Positions 55,845 through 64,000 of a stretch of DNA of 64,000 nucleotides are shown in pieces. Location of the stretch: NCBI GenBank assembly GCA_030295235.1, contig AP026164.1, positions 1,736,001 through 1,800,000 of the forward strand. The letters run 5' to 3'. Every line of letters starts with the position of its first letter. Within the stretch, counting starts at the first letter, position 1. The notes below the pieces were generated by a model. It had not been told where the DNA came from and did not search any database. It worked only from the letters and a program-made list of their open reading frames with translations. Source of the DNA: Fistulifera solaris (taxonomy: Eukaryota > Bacillariophyta > Bacillariophyceae > Naviculales > Stauroneidaceae). The position numbers and the translations under genes are program-made.

Positions 55845-57034
55845 CTCATCGACATTGTACTCAGAGGAATCGTTGCACAGCAATCGTAGCGTGCTTGTAA
55901 TTCCGAAATGAGAGTGACTGTTATGCGAAAGATGTCCATGACAAAATGAATGGCTCGATGCTCGATACTCGATCTTCGATGGCGTTTTGAAGACTACAAA
56001 GTACGGAGTATTATTTTTCGTGGTGTCTGTCGTCAAACCCATAACCCAGACAGTCGACTGACGCATCACAGACGAGTTTCATTTATCCGGTATACAAGCG
56101 GTACTCATAAATACAATACTCCGTATTGTTTTCAAGTGCTCTACAAAATACAGTAGAAAAAATGTACTGAAATGGTGATAGACGGGATCCGACCGTGACT
56201 AGCAATATATGGATACATTGTACAACAGCTTCTCGATTCTTAGCAACTATGAGGTTAAGGGTTATTCAATTTCAACCATCCATTTCTAGTGGCTGCCGTT
56301 GAATTCGAAAACACCAACGCAACCGTCGGAATTACATAAAGGTAAATTTCTTCTTGATTGATGTGATGCAGCATTGGTTTAATGGCAAAATTCGACGTTG
56401 CCATCGTCGAGCTCCGAGTTCGATTCTCGGATGCTGCAGTGACTCTCTTTTTCATTCTTTACCTTGCCATTGAGGTCCTACATGCGCTCGGTTGCCATTA
56501 AGATCTTTAAAAGAAAGCGTCCTCTCACTTTATTTTAGAGTTCAAAAACAAGCGTTCGGCGCACTGTATTCCCCCTCCAATAGTGCCTAGCATTTGAATC
56601 TACGTCAGTATATTGCTAGCTAAAAGCATATGGCATCTAATACTTTTTCTTTGCGCGTTAGTGGGTCGACAATTGGGTGTTACTGGTAGAGAGCAGTTGA
56701 CAGCTCTTAACGAACGAGAATGTTGAAATCTGGGATATGCAGTATTGCATTGAATACAGCACTGCTCTTTGAAAATCGGAGCAAACTGGATTTAGACCTT
56801 AAGTAAAGACTTCTTGATAGACTAGACTATTGCCATGCGAGGTCGTTTGAGAATTACCAGGTCCCCGTATTTCCAGTTCGTTTCAACGGTCATATACTTT
56901 ACCCAGTACCGGTACGATACGATGACATGTCGACGATAAAAAAAGAAAATAAGCCGCGCATTTATTTATTTCGATCGATCATCAACTTGATATTTACCAT
57001 TTTGTATCAAGTAGTTGTCACTTTTAATCAGAAA
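55845..57034. other. Divergent intergenic region containing tRNA-Gly
   Basis: This is the longest gap (1.19 kb). It holds tRNA-Gly(GCC) at 56368-56438 and two TACGGAGTA copies (56002-56010 forward, 56117-56125 reverse, the latter inside the dyad ACAATACTCCGTATTGT). An AGTACCGGTAC run lies near 56906. No protein gene is seen, although the NELF-A-like frame is open upstream to 56927. Confidence 0.6.
56368..56438 (+). tRNA. tRNA-Gly (anticodon GCC)
   Basis: The 71-nt cloverleaf is complete without intron. The acceptor stem GCAGCAT pairs with ATGCTGC, with A as discriminator base. The D arm is GTTTAATGGCAAAA, and the anticodon stem CGACG/CGTCG encloses the loop TTGCCAT with anticodon GCC. The T stem CCGAG/CTCGG encloses TTCGATT. 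The A box (TGGTTTAATGG) and B box (AGTTCGATTCT) are present, and a T5 run near 56449 fits Pol III termination. Confidence 0.95.
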
Positions 57035-58630
57035 ATGGCGAACCCAGCAGAAGATCTCGACGCATTTCTAACGACCGTCGAACTAAAGCTCCGCGGGCCA
57101 TTCTCGTCCTTAGAACTTACCAAAACAGCCCAAACCGTCGGATTGCGGAAGCCAGAGGACGATTCGGCGCCGGTCGAATTTCTGGAACGATTGGCACAGG
57201 TTCTGCATCGCACGGACAAAATAACAATTCTGCGTATACTGATAGGTTTGCTAGGATTTGACCCGGACCACGGTGAGCTGGATGCGCAAATTGACGCGAT
57301 TTTGACGGATGCCCAGGAATCCCCCAAACATGAAGAGTGGGTTCGTGTCATAGCGGGCCTGGTACAGGGCATCATGTTTCAGGAGGAAGGAGAAGATTCA
57401 AATGAATGCCGAAGATCATGTCGGGGAGAGGAGTCAAATGATTTATTGGAAAAAACATGCAATGCTATCATTAATTCTGTGCAACAGGTGGAGAAAAGCA
57501 CCGAAGGTGTGGACGCCAGTGAACACCCTCGTCTTCAGGCGGACGCCAATCCTATGTTCGCTCCATTTCGATATGCCTTGCTCAAGCCGGAAATGATTGA
57601 GCAGATTGTTCCGAAAGAGCATGGACATTTTACGGTGAACCGTTCTTCTGATTTACTGACAATGGACGCGAAACAGGATGCGTTAAAAGCCCAGGAAGAA
57701 AAAGAGCACGAAACCATCCCTGGAATGGGAGCCATCGCCAACGAAACAAAACCAGTAGCAGTTAAAGAGACTCTGACGCCAACCTTTCCAGGATTCCGTT
57801 CTACATCGTCGAACAACAAACCCACTGCGGGAGCACAACGACCTAAGTCATCCATGTTTATAACTTCCAAAAAGCCCGCAGCTGTCATGGCTAAAACTGT
57901 TTTGCATCAACGGCGAGCCGGTGGAGCTCAAGCGCTGGTAGGGAAGGGCCGGGGTCGGATGGCGGGGGCAAGTGGCAGAACGACAACGCTCATTGCCGGA
58001 AGTACCGTGGCTGGAGTGAGAGGTAGAGCTATGCAAGGTACGGCAGCGCGTTCTCGTATGAAAATGGTAGATGATGAGGAAGCGAATGTCTTGTCGACCA
58101 GTCAGCAGCACCAACAGCAAGTTGCGACGCCACAGCAAGTTAAAGCTGGCCGGAAACGAAAAGCAGAGATACTAGGGAATGATAGCACAAAGTTAGCGAA
58201 AAGAGAAAATGACGCAACCGCAGTCCATGGTAGTTCTGACGATGCCATGTCGGGATCTACGAAGAAGACTGGAGATGTTTCGTTAGCAACTGCTGTACCG
58301 GCTGTTGCGAGAACGACACTGAAAGCTGAATCCTCAGAGAAGGCACTTGCTTCCGATAAGACGTCTGGAGGACACCATCGGCAACAAGACTGGCGGTCAC
58401 TACTTGAAAACAAATCGAATCGTTTATCGGACGAAGATCGTTCGCGCGTGGAGCAATTCTTCATGGATCATACCAATCCGACCCCCAGTCAAACGCATTA
58501 CAAGATGAAGCTGCATGAGGAACGAACCAATGATCCGACAACAGGACAGCCAATGAAAGAGACGTATTATCTCGAACTAGATTACACGAATTTCACGTCA
58601 AAGCAGTCGAAAAAAGTAAAACGATATTGA
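57035..58630 (+). CDS. NELF-A-like protein (negative elongation factor A)
   Basis: The product has 531 aa from the ATG at 57035; the frame is also open from an ATG at 56927 with a hydrophobic extension that looks like 5' UTR. The N-terminal 130 residues form a helical domain (ILRILIGLLGFDPDHGELDA, HEEWVRVIAGLVQGI), as in NELF-A. The middle is disordered, with a KGRGRM patch like the KGRGLLRKM of human NELFA. The C-terminus, RVEQFFMDHTNPTPSQ ... LHEERTNDPTTGQ ... YYLELDYTNFTSKQSKKVK, matches the NELFA end (FMAGSRENP ... VFEMNYATGQWTRFKKYK). NELF pauses RNA polymerase II near promoters in animals. The similarity is moderate but collinear. The frame is unbroken. Confidence 0.72.
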   Translation: MANPAEDLDAFLTTVELKLRGPFSSLELTKTAQTVGLRKPEDDSAPVEFLERLAQVLHRTDKITILRILIGLLGFDPDHGELDAQIDAILTDAQESPKHEEWVRVIAGLVQGIMFQEEGEDSNECRRSCRGEESNDLLEKTCNAIINSVQQVEKSTEGVDASEHPRLQADANPMFAPFRYALLKPEMIEQIVPKEHGHFTVNRSSDLLTMDAKQDALKAQEEKEHETIPGMGAIANETKPVAVKETLTPTFPGFRSTSSNNKPTAGAQRPKSSMFITSKKPAAVMAKTVLHQRRAGGAQALVGKGRGRMAGASGRTTTLIAGSTVAGVRGRAMQGTAARSRMKMVDDEEANVLSTSQQHQQQVATPQQVKAGRKRKAEILGNDSTKLAKRENDATAVHGSSDDAMSGSTKKTGDVSLATAVPAVARTTLKAESSEKALASDKTSGGHHRQQDWRSLLENKSNRLSDEDRSRVEQFFMDHTNPTPSQTHYKMKLHEERTNDPTTGQPMKETYYLELDYTNFTSKQSKKVKRY

Positions 58631-58686
58631 AAGGTAAAAGGCAGGAGAGTTTCGGCTATATAACCCTATACACAGGCTTGAGTGCA

Positions 58687-59943
58687 CTAGCGAAACAATG
58701 TGACTAGGTCAGATTGTAAATCTTTCAGGAATGAATCCTCATCAATCGTCATTCCTTCTCTCAACTGAATAGTTGGTTCATGTAGTCTTTTCAAAACCCA
58801 CTTTTCCTCCTCTTTATTTAAGGCAAGCCCTAACGCGCTATTTCGGAACGATGCTATGTCTTTGCCGTTATTCATATTCACCCATGCGTTCACGCATTCT
58901 TCGACTGTGGGGTCGATTCCTTTTGTATCGCAACCTGCAGATTTCGAAAATGCCAATTCATTAGAAAAGATTGGTGTGTAGCTGCAAAACCTTGATCATT
59001 ATTTTCATACCTGTGTTACATGTTCCAAGACGTGGGAAGGAGGGGTACTGTCGTATTTAGTATTACCCGTTCCATATCGACGAAGTTTCCGCAACTCCTC
59101 TATTTTCTCTGGATTTCGGACCGCTTTTCCGGCGATCAAAGCATAGCGGAGTAACAAGGCAATGCGCGGAGCCGACCTAGCGTTTTCCAATGTACGTTTC
59201 AGCTGCAACAAGATATGAGCGTCACGGCTCGAAAAGGGTTGAAAGGGAAACGTGCGCCCGGGTCGACTGGGTCGATCCGCCATTCCTGCTGCGATCATAC
59301 AGAGATGTCGACAAACGTTTTCAGCGCCCTCGAGTTGATTCCAATGTCGCTCTTCCGCAAGGTCGGACACACGCTGTCGATCCGCTTCTTTTACTTTGGC
59401 TAAGCCATCAATATTTCCCGGTCGGTCAAACGATGTTTGCAATTGCTTGAACGGGAGATCTGTAAATGATTGAGTTTGAGCGACTAGACATCCCGACAAA
59501 AACTCCAGAGTCGTTGCCTTATCTCTGGCCAACAATATGATCTCGAATCTTGCACAATTAGAAAGCACTACACATTCCAGTAACCAGCTGTTGATTTCTT
59601 TGCCATCGCAATGAGCAGCCGCACTTTGCAAGATGTACTCTTGCAAGGCATGCAACGTCTTCGGCCGTGGTACGAAAAAGTCACGGCCATCCCCCAGTAC
59701 CTCGTCTTTCCAGCGCCATGTATCCCTAACCGTCTTGCTGAAATTTATCGGATCATCCAATGATGACCATTTTAGCGAGAATAGGTGAACGTCGTAATCG
59801 ATACTCGAAGATCGATCCTCTCGTGTCGCATGAAGGGAACATGGACGGGGAATACTGCGCAAATAAGGAATTGTAGAGAAACATTGGGCAAGCGTTGTCA
59901 ACGCGAATGAATTGAGCACTACCAGGAGACCATTTGCACCCAT
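58687..59943 (-). CDS. Plastid-targeted protein with glutamyl-tRNA-reductase-like N-terminal motif
   Basis: The product has about 408 aa in two exons. The ATG at 59943 gives MGANGLLVVLNSFALTTLAQ followed by CFSTIPY, a signal peptide with Phe near the cleavage site as in diatom plastid preproteins. Residues 80-140 include LHALQEYILQSAAAHCDGKE and LLECVVLSNCARFEIILLA, reminiscent of the VVLSTCNRxE motif of glutamyl-tRNA reductase (HemA). The catalytic Cys position (C of NCAR) is kept, but the NADPH-binding domain is not visible, so enzyme activity is doubtful. The donor CAG|GTATGA at 59010 and acceptor at 58982 are good, but their phases disagree by one. A single-base error or another splice choice is likely. 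Confidence 0.55.
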
Positions 59944-60472
59944 ATCGTTGATACTAACAGCCAAGATTTAGTTGTATCATCTTCATGGTGCTGCCGATTT
60001 TTTGTTTTTGTTGTTTCCGTTGATCTGTACAAGGTACAAGGGTACTGGTACCTGGTAACTGGTAAAGTTCGCAAAAGGCGCAATTCGATTTTACTATGGT
60101 TCAAAGTGTTGTCTGTTTTTCACCACGACTGAGTTTCAGTCATGAATTCCTTCGATTTTTTTGCAACTTAGGGTAAATCAACGCGACGTGTTTTCCTCAT
60201 TACTCATTAGTCATTAGGAATGGCCAGACTTGGTTATTGTAGGCCGACTTTTCTGAAAATAGGACAAATAAAAGTATTGGTCGACTTTCTATCAACATAC
60301 TCGTCAAAATCGTTCGCCATGTGCTGTGTATAAGCCTGTCAAACGTATTAAGCCAGTTCGACGCTGATGCCTTTCATTCCAGTTACCTCTTAGCTCCATT
60401 ACCATTTGGTCAAGCATCGAAAATCGAATGCGAACTAACGATGTCGAAATTTTCTATCTAGTAAATACAGAT
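59944..60472. other. Intergenic region rich in GGTAC repeats
   Basis: This 529-bp gap contains clustered GGTAC/GTACC units (60027-60065) and the dyad CGACTGAGTTTCAGTCA (60125-60141). No gene is seen. It includes the promoter of the GluTR-like gene and the 3' end of the methyltransferase. Confidence 0.45.
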
Positions 60473-61651
60473 TTAAGCTACAATATAACGAGCTTGAACC
60501 GGGTTCGAAGCCACTCCTCGTTCTTCACAATGGGTAAAGCCGGCCTCTTTCATGAATTCTTGACATTTGGTTGCCGGCAAACCGCATGTACCTAACCCAG
60601 CCCCATGATCTTCGGATGTGGAACAGGCAAGACATAGAAGGCATGAAAAGCCGTAAAACAAGGCAGACGCGGGCGATTGAATATTAGCCGTCACCGTGTT
60701 TTGGCATTTGATATCGACAACAATCCAGCATCCTCGAGGACTCAATTTTGTTTTAACATCACGAATCAAGCTTTGCGGATCCGTCATATCGTGCAACAGG
60801 TCGTGCGAATAGACAAATGAGAATTCTGAAGCATCACCGTCTGGTCCATCTCCCACGCCCCGTTCCGCAACATTGCACACGACAATATTGGGAATGTTTT
60901 CGGCATGAATTCGTTCTTCAAGAACTTGCAATGAAAGTGCGGATGCTTCATACGCGTGTATGGTTGATTTCGGAAACGCCTTGGCCAGTGTGATGGAAGA
61001 CGCCCCGCAGCCACAACCGATATCGGCCACGTGAACACCCCGTTCCAGCATTTCGACCAGTGGCTCGCCGGTGGCTGGAACATTTACATCTTTTAAGACA
61101 TCCTTCACCAGATAATCCCGAAACCAATTGTAATTTTTGCGGTCGATGCCTCGAATAATTTGTGCATTGCTAAAATCATAATCCACTCCTTTTCCGGATT
61201 GAATCGCCCGTACGACCACAGATTCCGCCCGCTTGACCAGAGGAAGCAACATCTCAAACAACCCCGCCAAGCTGCGCGGGTTTGTCGCAGGATTGCACAA
61301 CAATGGAGCGTAACCCGGTGTCATGGAAAATTTGCCATCACGGAATGTGCAAATACCAGCCCCGGCGGCCTGTGCCAAAAACTCTTGTAACCAGCGTTCT
61401 GACCACCCCGTCGCTTCAGCAAACTCTTGAGCAGTGACTGGTCGTTTCATGGCTTCCAAGTGATCGTACAATTCCAGAGAATCTCCGGCATGAATCAAAG
61501 CACCCGTGAAGGAATGCATCACGATACACCACAGGTGCTGTTCCGGTGATAGCTTCATCATTCGCTTGGCTACAAACAGACCCAGCGCAGTGCCGGAGGC
61601 AAATGCTGTGATGAGGAGTGGGAGGTATGATTTAGAGACGGGAGCCGTCAT
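60473..61651 (-). CDS. SAM-dependent methyltransferase, winged-helix plus Rossmann, membrane-anchored
   Basis: This 392-aa protein starts with a signal anchor (YLPLLITAFASGTALGLFVA). Residues 40-130 form a winged-helix domain typical of the Rv2258c-like methyltransferase group (LELYDHLEAMKRPVTAQEFA, GWSERWLQEFLAQAAGAGI). The class I methyltransferase core begins with motif I, VHVADIGCGCGASSITLAKA (about residues 208-227). The acidic motif II (IHAYEAS), FVYSHDLLHDM (motif IV region) and CWIVVDIKC follow in order. A Cys-rich segment near residue 330 (FSCLLCLACS) is unusual. The substrate is unknown; O-methylation of a small molecule is plausible. The frame is unbroken. Confidence 0.83.
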   Translation of the reverse strand: MTAPVSKSYLPLLITAFASGTALGLFVAKRMMKLSPEQHLWCIVMHSFTGALIHAGDSLELYDHLEAMKRPVTAQEFAEATGWSERWLQEFLAQAAGAGICTFRDGKFSMTPGYAPLLCNPATNPRSLAGLFEMLLPLVKRAESVVVRAIQSGKGVDYDFSNAQIIRGIDRKNYNWFRDYLVKDVLKDVNVPATGEPLVEMLERGVHVADIGCGCGASSITLAKAFPKSTIHAYEASALSLQVLEERIHAENIPNIVVCNVAERGVGDGPDGDASEFSFVYSHDLLHDMTDPQSLIRDVKTKLSPRGCWIVVDIKCQNTVTANIQSPASALFYGFSCLLCLACSTSEDHGAGLGTCGLPATKCQEFMKEAGFTHCEERGVASNPVQARYIVA

Positions 61652-61956
61652 TTTTAACTATGAATATTGTAAACTTTGTTTTGATTGCAGAATAAAAATT
61701 TTCGATGATTATTTGCTCCACATTATTTTTTTGTTTTTTTCTCAGCCTGTGTCCCTCCGTCGTCTTGCCGTGCACCGTAACTCTTGGCATCGTGACGTCA
61801 CAAGGCCAGGTATCTTCAACGAATCTTTTTGGCGGGTTTTCGAGTGCATATTTTTGCACTTTCGCTTTTTCGACCCATCGAACTCCAACCACCATTTTCA
61901 CAACAACACAACTTCTTTTTCTTGTTTCACATTACAACTTTAATCGCTTGAGCCGA
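61652..61956. other. Divergent promoter region with a CRE palindrome
   Basis: This 305-bp region lies between the methyltransferase (-) and the nitrilase-like gene (+). The perfect TGACGTCA at 61793-61800 is described separately. Poly-T runs lie at 61720-61740. Confidence 0.5.
61793..61800. promoter_or_regulatory. CRE-type octamer TGACGTCA
   Basis: This perfect cAMP-response-element palindrome is placed about 150 bp from both flanking start codons. In P. tricornutum, TGACGT elements bound by bZIP factors mediate CO2/cAMP control of the carbonic anhydrase gene. A similar role here is inference. Confidence 0.45.
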
Positions 61957-63490
61957 ATGAACAGTATCATGCAAAACTATCAGAGACAAAGCGAGCATAC
62001 GCCGCTCTTGAGCGTTCCAGAATCTGTGAACAGCCGTAAGACCAATTGCACAGAAACAATGAGTGTTTACGGAATTGTCGGCGGCATCCTCGTCGGCATG
62101 GTTGTCGGCGTTCTGGCCATGTCCACTCACGGGTCGACATGGTTTCCTTTCCCACGTCATTCGCGTCTCTATACGTCCAAATATGCCAAAGTCCAAGGAA
62201 TCGGCTTTCAAATATACACCGGCGGAGCACCCGCGTTTTTGGATCGCAACAATACCGGGCCACAGAACCCCGAATGCATCGGCCTCGATTCGTACGGTGA
62301 ATTCTACGACGAAAATGGTTTGCAATATCAGTGCTATCTTGGTCTCGAAGATCCTATTGATGATGTTCGTGTACGAATTCAATTAATGAAAGACGCCATT
62401 GAAAAAGCGTACGATGTGGCCGATCATAATCCCAGCATTTTGAGAAGTATTCATTGCACCCGAATTCTACTGGCGGGGCATCGATGGTGCATATATTATG
62501 GAAGATGAAGAAGATTATACGCATTGTGGGCCCATTTGCGATTTAATGCTCGCCATGGAAGAATTTGTGGCCGACCCCAAATACCAAGATTGGCTCTTTC
62601 TGATGGGCACCGTCATTGCCTCGCAGGTCTTGCCGGAAGAAGACCCGTACAATTATCTATTCTACAACTTTGCTCTACTATATAAAGGCTACGATCCAGC
62701 GAAACAGGATCACACCGGAAAGCGGTACCTCGTTCCGAAGCGTATTGTGAGTGGACAGGACTTTTTGTTACCACGCCGATTCATGTCGAATCAGTCCGCC
62801 ATTCTGGAACTGCTCGCGGAAGATCTGCCAGAAACGGACAATACTTTGTTCATACCGTTTGGTCAGAACAAGTACGACGTCGATGCTTGGGATTTGTACA
62901 AAGTTGATCTTCATGATCGGGGGTAAGTGGCATTCGTTGTCGTTGTGAGATGTCTTCGAACAGTAAGGATGGAATTGGTAACTAACCCTTCGTACGACTT
63001 GTCCAGTTATCACTTGATTTATAATAACTGGTTTTTGATTGACGGGATTTCCATGACGTGCGAAATTTGCTTTGATCATGATCAGCGAAGAGCCAAAAAT
63101 ACGTATATGGCGGACATGGTTTCGGGTCGCAGTACGTTGATTCCTAGCTACTCGGATGAGAATGGTTTTGCCTATGTGAATATTCCCGAATATCAGGCAC
63201 AAATTTCTCTCGTTTCTAGCGCCGGCATGACGGTGACCGAGGACTCACTCGTTCTGACGAATGGGGGTGTCATTTTTCTGCAAGACGGTCAGAGCAATGC
63301 AGCCAACGATGTGACTTTTGGAAATGTGGCAGAATGCGATGGGTTCCGTCAGGATGGTTACATTTTCACGGGTGGTACGCAAGCGGTTCAGCGAGAAGCA
63401 GTCGTCTCGTACATGGATGCCTTATTTGAGTTCAAGTCCTTGCATAACTTTGAAAAGTACTCAATATGGGAGCACTGGGAAAGAAGTTAG
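61957..63490 (+). CDS. Nitrilase-superfamily (CN-hydrolase)-like protein with N-terminal membrane anchor
   Basis: The product has about 482 aa. A cytosolic N-terminus (MNSIMQNYQRQSEHTPLLS) leads into a signal anchor (MSVYGIVGGILVGMVVGVLA), so the bulk is lumenal or extracellular. The triad of the nitrilase fold can be proposed: Glu in VFIAPEFYWRG (about 62440-62475), Lys in RYLVPKRIVSG (near 62735), and Cys in GISMTCEICFDHDQR (near 63070), in the right order and spacing. An 84-nt intron (62923-63006, GTAAGT...TCCAG) joins in phase. The frame shifts by one at about 62440, within the segment that reads VFIAPEF; one extra base is the simplest cause. The substrate is unknown. Confidence 0.68.
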
Positions 63491-64000
63491 ACGGCGTGTT
63501 TTCCGCCGCATTGTATGAACCGCAACTTGCTGTATACGAGCCTGTTGAAATCGCTCAAATCAAATCGAATCAAAGGAATCATGCTGACTTCTAAAAAGTG
63601 ATCGATGAAGTGCACTGCTTTTGTCATTTGTGATTGACAATCGCGACAAGTTCGGGTGACAAAACTATATGTAGACTATCTTTCTGACCATGCAATACGC
63701 TTTTGTGAATCGTCAACAAGATTTAGGCCACCTTTCTTCTTTTTAGTCAGCGTTCGGTGATACTACTTTTTGAAACTGAGTCGAATTTTCTTTAATTAGT
63801 GCGGTCAATAGTTACCAGGACTGCAAAATCGTTCAGTCGGAAAACTGTGCCCAACACTTTCTTAAGAAAGGAACAGTTTAACAACGAGACAACATATCCG
63901 CTAGTATTCTTGCAACTCTTTTCGTTTCATTTCTTCATAAAATATGGCCTGTGCGTATAAGAATTGCCCCGTACCCGGTAAGGTTAACATTTTCAGGGAC
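63491..64000. other. Terminal intergenic region, possible start of a gene at the edge
   Basis: No complete gene is seen. An ATG at 63944 (MACAYKNCPVPGK) opens a frame to the window edge with a GTAAGG donor-like site at 63980. It could be a first exon, but the evidence is thin. Confidence 0.3.

Noticed and set aside
1-64000. Mobile elements, viral copies, CRISPR arrays, rRNA genes
   Set aside because: No reverse transcriptase, integrase, transposase or capsid-like frames, no long terminal or regularly spaced direct repeats, and no rRNA-like conserved stretches were seen.

Overview
The window looks like nuclear chromosome of a pennate diatom, most likely Phaeodactylum tricornutum or a close relative. 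The reasons are: very dense eukaryotic genes on both strands; rare, short GT-AG introns (nearly all 63-130 nt, one of about 226 nt); presequences that look like the heterokont bipartite plastid signal (RecN, an NAD(P)-binding protein, and a glutamyl-tRNA-reductase-like protein); a diatom-type heat shock factor; and Ser/Pro/Thr-rich extracellular stalks. I see no transposon, retroelement, viral remnant, CRISPR array or rRNA gene. One tRNA-Gly(GCC) is present.

Layout. 0-6 kb: a type I membrane protein with an acidic, tyrosine-rich tail (-), Pol III subunit RPC5 (+), plastid-type RecN (-). 6-16 kb: signal peptidase subunit SPC3, a two-span TKL receptor kinase, an STK11IP/LKB1-interacting-protein homologue (all +), and an ankyrin/J-domain protein (-). 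16-23 kb: a hairpin-rich repeat, an inositol-type sugar transporter (+), an NAD(P)-binding plastid protein (-), a short/branched-chain acyl-CoA dehydrogenase (+), a heat shock factor (-). 23-31 kb: two tandem paralogues of an unrecognised EF-hand-like family (-), an SR splicing factor (+), two small unknown genes. 31-44 kb: UFD2/UBE4 (-), a PPR protein, a nucleoredoxin-like membrane protein, a membrane-anchored trypsin-like protease, and a 1,120-residue unknown protein (all +). 44-56 kb: TRIC-like channel (+), gamma-COP (-), second PPR protein (+), SLC35B1-like transporter (-), PWP2/UTP1 (-). 56-64 kb: tRNA-Gly, NELF-A-like protein (+), GluTR-like plastid protein (-), SAM methyltransferase (-), nitrilase-like membrane protein (+).

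The content is mainly housekeeping: secretory pathway (SPC3, gamma-COP, SLC35B1, TRIC), RNA biology (RPC5, NELF-A, SR protein, PWP2, PPRs), protein quality control (UFD2, HSF, J protein) and organelle functions. There is no operon logic. Neighbours are mostly divergent or convergent with 100-600 bp between them.

The most striking sequence-level observation is that about 27 single-base frame breaks, nearly all in homopolymer runs, interrupt roughly half of the otherwise well-conserved genes. The protein homology continues straight across each one. The simplest reading is base-calling error in the assembly, not gene decay. Coordinates below therefore span the whole gene across such breaks.
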